Source: Gemmatimonadota bacterium
GTDB lineage: Bacteria > Gemmatimonadota > Gemmatimonadetes > Gemmatimonadales > GWC2-71-9
DNA: 9,294 bases
NCBI GenBank assembly: GCA_003220985.1
Contig: QHTY01000052.1
Coordinates: forward strand, 1-9,294
Direction: 5' to 3'
Of the stretch, positions 1-5,584 are shown piece by piece (within the stretch, counting starts at the first letter, position 1; each line of letters starts with the position of its first letter). The notes below the pieces were generated by a model, which had not been told where the DNA came from, did not search any database, and worked only from the letters and a program-made list of their open reading frames with translations. The position numbers were made by a program, and so were the translations under genes.

Positions 1-222
1 TACCTCGAGCGCTATCGCGGTCGCGAATTGATCCGTCCGACGCCGGCCGAGCATCGCGCCTATTTCGAGCGTATGGGTGTCACACATGTTTTGCTCGCCA
101 GCGCGACGTCCCCCTCCGCTATCGAGCTGCGCAGCTTGTTCGGCGCCTATCCCTCGTGGCTCACGGCCATCTATCGCTGGTCCGATGGACGCTGGCTCTT
201 TGCCGTCAACCGTGGACAGTAA
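1..222 (+). CDS. C-terminal end of an unidentified protein, possibly a membrane glycosyltransferase
   Basis: The reading frame is open from the first base and stops with TAA at 220-222, so only the last 73 residues are present and the start lies upstream of the window. The visible part has no obvious membrane helix. It contains a run GVTHVLLAS followed by a short helical stretch and ends WLFAVNRGQ. A soluble tail with a 'GVTHVLV'-type beta strand is common at the end of polytopic GT-C or ArnT-like sugar transferases, and the next two genes are GT-C-type enzymes, so that family is my guess. There is no catalytic motif in this fragment to confirm it. The 3' end overlaps the proposed GTG start of the next gene by 11 bases, which suggests one transcription unit. 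I am sure that it is coding but unsure of its function. Confidence 0.6.
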   Translation, partial: YLERYRGRELIRPTPAEHRAYFERMGVTHVLLASATSPSAIELRSLFGAYPSWLTAIYRWSDGRWLFAVNRGQ

Positions 223-1735
223 GGATCGCCGGCTCTACTTCGCCGTCATGGCATGTGCGCTCGTGCCATATGTGCCCGCGCTGTGGAACGGGTTCGCGTT
301 GGACGATCTCTACATCATCGTATGGAATCCACTCGTGCATTCGGGGCAGGGGGCGTGGCGCGCGTTCGCCGCGCCATACTGGCCGCCGGACCTTGGTGGC
401 CAGATGTACCGCCCCCTCCCACTGGCGACGTTCGCGGTGGACTGGACTCTCACCCATGGTCACCCGGTCTGGTTTCACGCGACGAACCTGCTCTGGCATG
501 CGGGGGTGGCGTTAATCGTGACCGCGCTCGCTTTTGGTTCCCCCTCTCCCGAAGGGAGAGGGGGCCAGGGGGTGAGGACAGCGCTCGCCGCCGGGCTGAT
601 CTTTGCGGTCCACCCGGTCCACGTGGAGGCGGTCGCCAACGTCATCGGGCTCGGCGAATTGATGGCTGCGGCCGGTGTGTGCCTCGCCGTGTACGCCGCC
701 GTCGTCCGGCAAAACCTGTGGTGGAGCGGCGCGGCTCTGCTACTGGGATTGCTGAGCAAGGAAAACGCGGTCGTGGCGCCCGCATTGATCGTCGCGGCTT
801 GGATGATCCAACCTGCTCCACGCCCGCCGCGGCAACGGATGGTCGCATTTGTTCTGAGCTGGTTGGTGATCGCCGGCGCGTACCTCGCCGTACGCGGCGT
901 TGTTCTTCATCCGTACGCTCGCTTGCACGCGACGGCGCCCGTCTTCCTCGGCGAGAGCGCCATCGCGGGACGATTGACGGCAGTGGCGGTCTTGAGTGAT
1001 GTCCTACGCCTGCTCGTCGTTCCGCTGAAGCTGCGCGCGGACTACTCCCCCGCCGAGCGCACCATTGTGCGATCAATACTGGACGGCCGGCTCCTCATCG
1101 GCCTGGCCTGCCTCGGCTTATGGGCGTGGTTGCTCGTGATGGCCTGGCGGAAGCAAAGGAAGGTGGAGGCGTACGGATTGGTGTGGATCGCGATCGCGTT
1201 TCTTCCCGTTTCCAACCTGCTGTTTTCGACGGGGGTCCTCCTCGCCGAGCGGACGCTGTATCTCCCCTCGGCCGGCCTGGCGCTCGCCGCGGGTGCCGCG
1301 CTCGCGCGCCTGCCCGCACGGCGGTTCGGCGTCGCGCTCGGGCTGCTCGTACTGGCTGGTGGAATTCGATCGGCGTTGCGCACGCCGGTATGGCGTGACG
1401 ATTTCGCCGTGACGGCAAGCATCCTCGACGACTCGCCCAATTCGTATCGGGGGTACGCGCGCATGGCCGCGGTTTACCAAAACCACCGGCAGCCGGCACG
1501 TGCACTGGCGACGCTGCGCGAAGCCACGCGGATCTATGACAAGGATCCCACCCTGTTCGTCGCGGGCGCCGACGCGGCGTTGACGCTGGGCAATTCGCAT
1601 CTCGCCGATTCGCTGCTGGCGCGCGCCGAACAGCTGTGCTATCGCTGCGCGGGTTCCTATCGGACGCAGGCGCTCGCAGCGCGCGCGCGTGGCGATTCGG
1701 CGGTTGCGGACTCCCTGCTCGCGCGGATCCCATGA
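212..1735 (+). CDS. TMTC-like GT-C membrane protein with C-terminal TPR-like repeats (intact copy)
   Basis: A predicted polytopic inner-membrane protein of 507 residues. It has the hallmarks of the TMTC/DUF1736 family, whose eukaryotic members transfer mannose to Ser/Thr of secreted proteins: an acidic pair DD at about residues 31-32 in the first loop after the first helix (NGFALDD), a YRPL motif, WFHATNLLWH, HPVHVEAVAN from about residue 134, LLSKENAV, and AERTLYLP from about residue 345. The last 110 or so residues form Ala-rich TPR-like helical pairs (YARMAAVYQNHRQPARAL and onward). The frame is open from 77. I prefer GTG at 212 because it aligns with the start of the paralogue that follows and overlaps the upstream stop only slightly; ATG at 185 is the alternative, and neither has a clear Shine-Dalgarno. 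Its end overlaps the next start (ATGA at 1732). Residues about 110-122 are encoded by a REP-like hairpin absent from the paralogue. Substrate and donor are unknown; a polyprenyl-phosphate sugar donor is inferred from the family. Confidence 0.8.
   Translation: MDSKDRRLYFAVMACALVPYVPALWNGFALDDLYIIVWNPLVHSGQGAWRAFAAPYWPPDLGGQMYRPLPLATFAVDWTLTHGHPVWFHATNLLWHAGVALIVTALAFGSPSPEGRGGQGVRTALAAGLIFAVHPVHVEAVANVIGLGELMAAAGVCLAVYAAVVRQNLWWSGAALLLGLLSKENAVVAPALIVAAWMIQPAPRPPRQRMVAFVLSWLVIAGAYLAVRGVVLHPYARLHATAPVFLGESAIAGRLTAVAVLSDVLRLLVVPLKLRADYSPAERTIVRSILDGRLLIGLACLGLWAWLLVMAWRKQRKVEAYGLVWIAIAFLPVSNLLFSTGVLLAERTLYLPSAGLALAAGAALARLPARRFGVALGLLVLAGGIRSALRTPVWRDDFAVTASILDDSPNSYRGYARMAAVYQNHRQPARALATLREATRIYDKDPTLFVAGADAALTLGNSHLADSLLARAEQLCYRCAGSYRTQALAARARGDSAVADSLLARIP
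540..577 (+). repeat. REP-like hairpin element inside the first TMTC-like gene
   Basis: A perfect 11 bp inverted repeat (540-550 CCCCCTCTCCC, 554-564 GGGAGAGGGGG) with a 3-base GAA loop is followed by CCAGGGGGTGAGG. From memory, this 'ccctctccc...gggagagggg...gggtgagg' pattern is a dispersed intergenic repeat in many bacterial genomes. Here it is read in frame as GSPSPEGRGGQGVR, and the encoded protein is about 8 residues longer at this point than its neighbouring paralogue. Confidence 0.65.
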
Positions 1736-3238
1736 AACGCGAGCTGCTGGTCGTCTTCGTCGCCACGGTCGCCCTGTACCTGCCGACCGCCCGCTACGGT
1801 TTTGTGCAGGACGATCGCGGCATCATCGTAGCGAACCCCGCCGCGCATTCGGTCGGCGCCGCGCTCGCGGCGTTCGACGAGCCCTATTGGCCGAGCGGAA
1901 GTGGCGCGGGGCTGTACCGTCCGGTCACGATACTCAGTTACGCGCTCGACTGGACGATCTCCGGCGGCCGGCCGGGCTGGTTCCACTTCATGAATGCGCT
2001 GTGGCACGGCCTCGCCGCTGCGCTGGTCGTGGTGGTGATCGCGCGGTGGCTGCCGCCCGTCGCTGCTGCCGGCGCGGGCCTCATTTTCGCGTGGCATCCC
2101 GTGCACGTGGAGGCCGTCGCCAATGTGGTCGGCCGCGCGGAGCTGCTCGCGGCAGTGGGGATTCTCGGCGCCGTCGCCCTAGCGCGACGAGGTCGCTGGG
2201 TGGTTGCGGTGGCTTGCGCGGCATTCGCCATGTTGAGCAAGGAGCATGGTGTCATCGCCGGTGTCGTCATACTGCTGGATAAGTGGCTCCAAGCGTCTGA
2301 CGACCGACCCTATCCTGTCCCGTTTTGGATGGCGCTGGCGGTGGTCACGCTCGGATATCTGGCCGCCTGGTTCGCCGTCGGTTGGGTGGGAGAGAATGAT
2401 GAAGCCGTGGCGTTCTACGGAACGGGGTTATGGGGACGGCTCGCGATCGCGTTGCCGGCTGTGCTGCACGCAGCCGGGCTGCTGCTCTGGCCGGCGTCGC
2501 TCTCCAGTGACTACGGACCGCAGGTGTTGCCCATGCGGTCCGCGATGTCATTGGCCGCGCTGTTGGGGCTGTGGGTCGCGGTCCTCGTTCCCGCGCTGGT
2601 CTTCTGGTGCCGGCGTCGCGCGCCTGCGATTGCATTTGCCGCAGGACTGGCCACGCTGTCGTACCTCCCGACGGCGAACATCTTCTCTCGCGGAGCGCAA
2701 TCTCTACTTGCCCGCCGCGCTGCCGGCGGCGCTCGTGGGCTGGATCATGACGACGCTTGCCGCCCGGCGGGGCGTCCGGCCCGCTGCCGCCGCTGCCGGC
2801 CTCCTCGCCATGGCCTGTGGCGCCCGCTCGTTCGTGCGTCTGCCCGCCTGGCGGGACAATCGATCACAGGTGCTCACCCTGTTGCGCGATCATCCGGAAT
2901 CGTATCGCGGGCATGCCTCCGCCGCCGCGGTCCTCGCCGGAATCGGTGATACGGCCGGAGCGCGCCGCCAATACCGGATCGCGGACTCGCTGTTTTCGAA
3001 CGATCCGTACGTCTACGACGCGAACGCGATTTTTCTGATCGGCATCGGCGATACGGCGGCGGCCGTGCCGCTCATCGAGCGAGGAAAACAGTCGCGCACC
3101 GGGGAGCGAATGACATTGCGCGCGCAGTTTCTCCTCGAGCTCGCGCGCCGTCATCACACGCAAGCCGCCGCCCTGGCGGACTCAGCCGCCATGCGGTTCC
3201 CAGGCGAGCAGAACTGGTATCGCATGTTTCGACAATGA
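1732..3238 (+). pseudogene. Second TMTC-like GT-C/TPR gene, frameshifted near 2680-2690
   Basis: This is a tandem paralogue of the preceding gene. The start ATG at 1732 overlaps the previous stop (ATGA). The first part, 1732 to about 2685, reads in one frame with all the N-terminal family motifs: GFVQDD at about residues 23-28, YRPVTILSYALDW, WFHFMNALWH, HPVHVEAVANVVGRAELLAA and MLSKEHGV. After LPTANIF the frame no longer makes family sequence and stops at 2949 after a spurious basic tail. The expected continuation, LAERNLYLP plus two helices and TPR-like repeats, lies in the +1 frame from 2687 to the TGA at 3236-3238. The intact copy has 24 bases between NL-type Asn and LAER where this copy has 7, so a 17-base loss explains the shift. 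As read it would make a 405-residue protein lacking the real C-terminus. ATG 2747 could restart the C-terminal part but has no visible ribosome binding site. An assembly error is the main alternative to a true pseudogene. Confidence 0.8.
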
Positions 3239-3374
3239 CTTACGCATTCCTTGCGTCCGGCGTCGCGAGTTGCAAAAAGCCGGAGTTTATCAGTAGTTTT
3301 GAGGCGTCAGGAAAGCCCCACGGTCAGGTCTAAGTTCTGGCGACATTTGTAGTTCCGGCGGATTAGCTCGTTAA

Positions 3375-3390
3375 GGGCACGATTCGTGCT
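3375..3390 (+). promoter_or_regulatory. Candidate sigma-54 (-24/-12) promoter of the first pilin gene
   Basis: GGGCACGATTCGTGCT matches the consensus TGGCACG-N4-TTGCW with two mismatches, and has the invariant GG (3376-3377) and GC (3388-3389) at the exact 10-base spacing. It predicts transcription from about 3401 and a leader of about 68 bases before the pilin start. The core GCACGA-T-TCGTGC is also a perfect inverted repeat, so an operator is the alternative reading. A sigma-54 activator is encoded 2 kb downstream. The rest of the 230 bp intergenic region (3239-3374) shows a GTCAGG direct repeat (3306-3311 and 3323-3328) but no clear activator site. Confidence 0.6.
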
Positions 3391-3428
3391 TGATGGCCTT
3401 TCCGAATAACTGTGTCGCCCATGTCTTA

Positions 3429-3452
3429 GATCCTTACATGTTGATCCTTACA
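3429..3452 (+). repeat. Short direct repeat GATCCTTACA x2 in the pilin leader
   Basis: Two exact copies of GATCCTTACA (3429-3438 and 3443-3452) are separated by TGTT and end immediately before the Shine-Dalgarno. If transcription starts near 3401, both lie in the untranslated leader. The CCUU segments could pair weakly with the GGGG of the ribosome binding site. A role in translation control is only a possibility. Confidence 0.45.
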
Positions 3453-3460
3453 GGGGAGGT
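3453..3460 (+). promoter_or_regulatory. Strong ribosome binding site of the first pilin
   Basis: GGGGAGGT lies 8 bases upstream of the ATG at 3469. It is one of the best Shine-Dalgarno sequences in the window, fitting an abundant structural protein, and it fixes the start. Confidence 0.8.
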
Positions 3461-3468
3461 TAGTCCAG

Positions 3469-3846
3469 ATGAACCGCAAGGGTTTCACACTGATCGAGCT
3501 TCTGATCGTCGTCGTGATCATTGGTATTTTGGCCGCGATCGCGATTCCGAAGTTCGCGAACACGAAGGAGAAGGCGTATCTCGCCTCGATGAAGTCGGAT
3601 CTGCGGAACCTGATTACGGCCGAAGAGGCGTTCTTCGCCGACTCGGTGAAGTACACGACGGCGATCGGCGTGGGTGGTATTCAGTACGCGACGACCAGCG
3701 GCGTGGTTGGCCCCACCATTCAGGTGACGGCTGACGGCTTCACCGCCACGGTGTCTCACACCACGACGACCAAGACGTGCTCGATTTACGTGGGTTCGAC
3801 TCCGCTGGCGCCTGCCAACAAGGAAGGCGAGCCGAAGTGCCAATAA
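3469..3846 (+). CDS. pilA: Type IV major pilin precursor, copy 1
   Basis: A 125-residue prepilin. The leader MNRKG is cut by prepilin peptidase (PilD) before Phe, giving a 120-residue mature pilin with N-terminal FTLIELLIVVVIIGILAAI. It has the invariant Glu5 and Pro22 and a helix that serves as membrane anchor and fibre core. The globular part is small. Cys104 and Cys124 (precursor numbering) are placed to form the C-terminal disulfide loop typical of type IVa pilins. A Thr-rich run (HTTTTKT) sits just before the first Cys. The start is fixed by the GGGGAGGT site 8 bases upstream and by the short leader. The gene stands alone between its own candidate sigma-54 promoter and a strong terminator. 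A second copy, identical in mature sequence except Ile71 to Leu, follows. Strong expression is likely from the promoter and ribosome binding site. The major pilin role is inferred; a T2SS-type pseudopilin is less likely given the disulfide loop and the PilV/W/X-like neighbours. Confidence 0.93.
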   Translation: MNRKGFTLIELLIVVVIIGILAAIAIPKFANTKEKAYLASMKSDLRNLITAEEAFFADSVKYTTAIGVGGIQYATTSGVVGPTIQVTADGFTATVSHTTTTKTCSIYVGSTPLAPANKEGEPKCQ

Positions 3847-3868
3847 GGCTTCTAGCCTGAGGCATCAC

Positions 3869-3902
3869 GAGCGGCGAGGGCAACCTCGCCGCTCTTTTTT
3901 TT
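3869..3902 (+). terminator. Intrinsic terminator after pilin copy 1
   Basis: A perfect 11 bp stem (3869-3879 with 3884-3894) has a GCAA tetraloop and is followed directly by eight T (3895-3902). It sits 22 bases after the pilin stop and should separate copy 1 from copy 2 transcriptionally. Confidence 0.95.
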
Positions 3903-3962
3903 GGGTGACGAAATCGCCTCTCGCCGGGTCCTAAGGCTGCGTCCTCTATCCGTGTCCCCAGC

Positions 3963-3969
3963 GGGAGGT
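3963..3969 (+). promoter_or_regulatory. Ribosome binding site that fixes the GTG start of pilin copy 2
   Basis: GGGAGGT lies 6 bases before GTG 3976. The frame is open further upstream to 3901, but a start there would give an unusually long leader. This site and the short leader it gives (through Gly6) favour GTG 3976. The surrounding leader resembles that of copy 1 with small insertions and deletions. Confidence 0.75.
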
Positions 3970-3975
3970 TGTGCA

Positions 3976-4356
3976 GTGAAGAACCAGAAAGGTTTCACAC
4001 TGATCGAGCTTCTGATCGTGGTCGTGATCATCGGCATTTTGGCCGCGATCGCGATTCCGAAGTTCGCGAACACGAAGGAGAAGGCGTATCTCGCCTCGAT
4101 GAAGTCGGACCTGCGGAACCTGATCACGGCCGAAGAGGCGTTCTTCGCCGACTCGGTGAAGTACACGACGGCGATCGGCGTGGGTGGTCTGCAGTACGCG
4201 ACGACCAGCGGCGTGGTTGGCCCCACCATTCAGGTGACGGCTGACGGCTTCACCGCCACGGTGTCCCACACCACGACGACCAAGACGTGTTCGATTTACG
4301 TGGGTTCGACTCCGCTGGCGCCTGCCAACAAGGAAGGCGAGCCCAAGTGCCAGTAG
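3976..4356 (+). CDS. pilA: Type IV major pilin precursor, copy 2 (tandem duplicate)
   Basis: A 126-residue prepilin whose 120-residue mature form is identical to copy 1 except Leu72 in place of Ile71. The leader, (M)KNQKG, differs in sequence and is one residue longer. It keeps Glu5, Pro22 and the paired C-terminal cysteines. Translation starts at GTG with a good GGGAGGT site 6 bases upstream. GTG in place of ATG and the lack of a strong -24/-12 promoter in the 73 bases after the copy 1 terminator suggest lower or different expression. The whole upstream gap holds only a weak GG-N10-GC match near 3927-3940. Its own terminator follows. Almost all nucleotide differences from copy 1 are synonymous, so both copies look functional and under purifying selection or recent gene conversion. 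The two would be interchangeable in the fibre unless expression differs. Confidence 0.92.
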   Translation: MKNQKGFTLIELLIVVVIIGILAAIAIPKFANTKEKAYLASMKSDLRNLITAEEAFFADSVKYTTAIGVGGLQYATTSGVVGPTIQVTADGFTATVSHTTTTKTCSIYVGSTPLAPANKEGEPKCQ

Positions 4357-4381
4357 CTCAGTAGCACCCTGTAAGGATTAG

Positions 4382-4416
4382 GGGCGGCGGGATAACATCC
4401 CGCCGCTCGCTTTTTT
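4382..4416 (+). terminator. Intrinsic terminator after pilin copy 2
   Basis: A 10 bp perfect stem (4384-4393 with 4397-4406) extends to 12 bp with one G-U pair and has an AAC loop. It is followed by CGC and six T (4411-4416). It ends only 20 bases before the kinase start, so kinase transcription must come from readthrough or from a promoter hidden in or before this stretch. Confidence 0.9.
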
Positions 4417-4435
4417 CGTCTTATCTTGGGGTCCC

Positions 4436-5584
4436 ATGAATCGCCCCAAGGCGCGGCTCAGCACGGAGCTGCTGTTCTATCTCACCTTCCTCGCCGCCTT
4501 CGCCCTCCTCGTCGGTGTGGCCACCTCGCAGCTTGCGCTCGCGATCGCGCCCGAGCGGGGCATCGTGCTGGTGGTCATTTTCATTGCCGCCGAAGTCGGC
4601 ATCTTCGTGCTGTACGGGCGATCGCTGGTCACCCGGCTGGTCCTGCGCCCTTTGAGCCGCGTCATGGAGGCGGCCGATGCGGTCGCGGACGGTGACCTCG
4701 AGGCGCGCGCGCCCGACGCCGACACCCGCGACTTCGCCATGCTCGCCGAGCGCTTGAACCGGATGACGGACCGGCTCCTCGACGCGCAGAGCCAGCTCGT
4801 GCGCTCCGAGAAGCTGTCGAGCATCGGGCGCCTCGCCGCCGGCGTCGCCCACGAGGTCGGCAACCCGCTGGGGGCGATCGGGACATATGTCGAGGTGCTG
4901 CGGCGACGCGGTGGCGATGCCGAGGTCATGGCTGGTCTCACGCGCGAGGTGGAGCGCGTCGATCGCATCGTCCGCAGCCTCCTCGACTACGCACGGCCGC
5001 AGGAGGATCCGCTCGTCCCCGTCGATCCCGACAAGATCGTGCGCGCCGCCTTCGAATTGCTCAGGGCCCAGGGCGCCTTTCGCAACGTCAGCGCCGATAC
5101 GGATCTGGGGATCCACGTGCCGGAGATTCTGGGACGCGCGCACGTGCTCGAGCAAACACTCGTGAACCTGCTGCTCAACGCCGTCGATGCGACGCCGCCG
5201 GGTGGGTCCATCGTCATCGGCTCTCGCCGCTGGGCGTACGAGCCTGGGCAGTCGCTGCCCAAACGCGCCGGCGACCTCGGCGACGTGCGCTTTCCGCGCG
5301 TGTCCGAGCGGCGCCCCGCGCGGGTCGAGTTCGCCGCCGGCCAGCCCGGCACGCTGATGTTCGTCGCCGACTCGGGCCCTGGCGTCTCGCCCGGGGACCG
5401 TGAGAAGATCTTCGAGCCGTTTTACACCACCAAAGAGCCTGGGCGCGGCACGGGGCTGGGCCTGGCGATCGTCGCCCGCTCGGTGCACGAGATGGGTGGC
5501 GTCGTGTGGGTCGATACGGCGCGAGAGGGCGGGGCCGCCTTCAAGCTGTTCTTTCCAATCGCGCTCCCCAGACTCCCCAGATGA
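4436..5584 (+). CDS. Membrane histidine kinase, PilS/NtrB-like in role
   Basis: A 382-residue sensor kinase. Two hydrophobic helices (about residues 12-37 and 43-61) are joined by only a few residues, so there is no periplasmic sensor domain. A HAMP-type linker follows (about 62-115, RPLSRVMEAADAVADGDLEAR). The HisKA H-box AHEVGNPLGAI has the phosphorylated His139. The ATP-binding domain shows an N-box (NLLLNAVDA from about residue 244), DSGPGV (Asp312), FEPFYTTK and GRGTGLGLAIV from about residue 336. It lacks the six-helix plus PAS layout of classical PilS, so I give no gene symbol. The start ATG follows a terminator by 20 bases and has only a weak GGGG upstream, suggesting low expression. 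Its stop overlaps the next start (ATGA), so the pair is co-translated. It presumably phosphorylates the regulator encoded next. The setting between major and minor pilins argues for control of pilus genes, sensing a signal in the membrane. Confidence 0.9.
   Translation: MNRPKARLSTELLFYLTFLAAFALLVGVATSQLALAIAPERGIVLVVIFIAAEVGIFVLYGRSLVTRLVLRPLSRVMEAADAVADGDLEARAPDADTRDFAMLAERLNRMTDRLLDAQSQLVRSEKLSSIGRLAAGVAHEVGNPLGAIGTYVEVLRRRGGDAEVMAGLTREVERVDRIVRSLLDYARPQEDPLVPVDPDKIVRAAFELLRAQGAFRNVSADTDLGIHVPEILGRAHVLEQTLVNLLLNAVDATPPGGSIVIGSRRWAYEPGQSLPKRAGDLGDVRFPRVSERRPARVEFAAGQPGTLMFVADSGPGVSPGDREKIFEPFYTTKEPGRGTGLGLAIVARSVHEMGGVVWVDTAREGGAAFKLFFPIALPRLPR

Larger units (their letters stand above)
3481..4356 (+). 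repeat. Tandem duplication of the pilin coding sequence (units 3481-3846 and 3991-4356)
   Basis: The two units are offset by 510 bases, need no gaps, and by my count differ at 12 of 366 positions. Only one codon change alters the protein (att to ctg). Similarity is much weaker in the leader codons and ribosome-binding region and is lost after the stop codons. Confidence 0.95.

Noticed and set aside
77..211. Upstream extension of the first TMTC-like gene to ATG 77
   Set aside because: It would overlap the preceding gene by about 146 bases and adds a Pro/Ser/Arg-rich stretch not resembling the family; the paralogue begins where GTG 212 would start.
2680..2690. Programmed frameshift in the second TMTC-like gene
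   Set aside because: There is no slippery run, strong downstream structure or internal Shine-Dalgarno, and the intact paralogue has extra bases here, so a deletion explains it better.
3259..3273. Sigma-54-like GGCGTCGCGAGTTGC in the intergenic region
   Set aside because: The GG to GC spacing is 11 bases, one too long for a sigma-54 promoter, where spacing is strict.
3926..3940. GG-N10-GC spacing before pilin copy 2, a possible second sigma-54 promoter
   Set aside because: Only the minimal GG and GC match; the rest of the -24 and -12 elements do not. Such spacing is frequent by chance in GC-rich DNA.
4421..5488. Long minus-strand open frame (355 residues) opposite the kinase gene
   Set aside because: It is a shadow of the kinase codon bias; the protein is low-complexity and charged with no family motif, whereas the + strand has complete kinase motifs.
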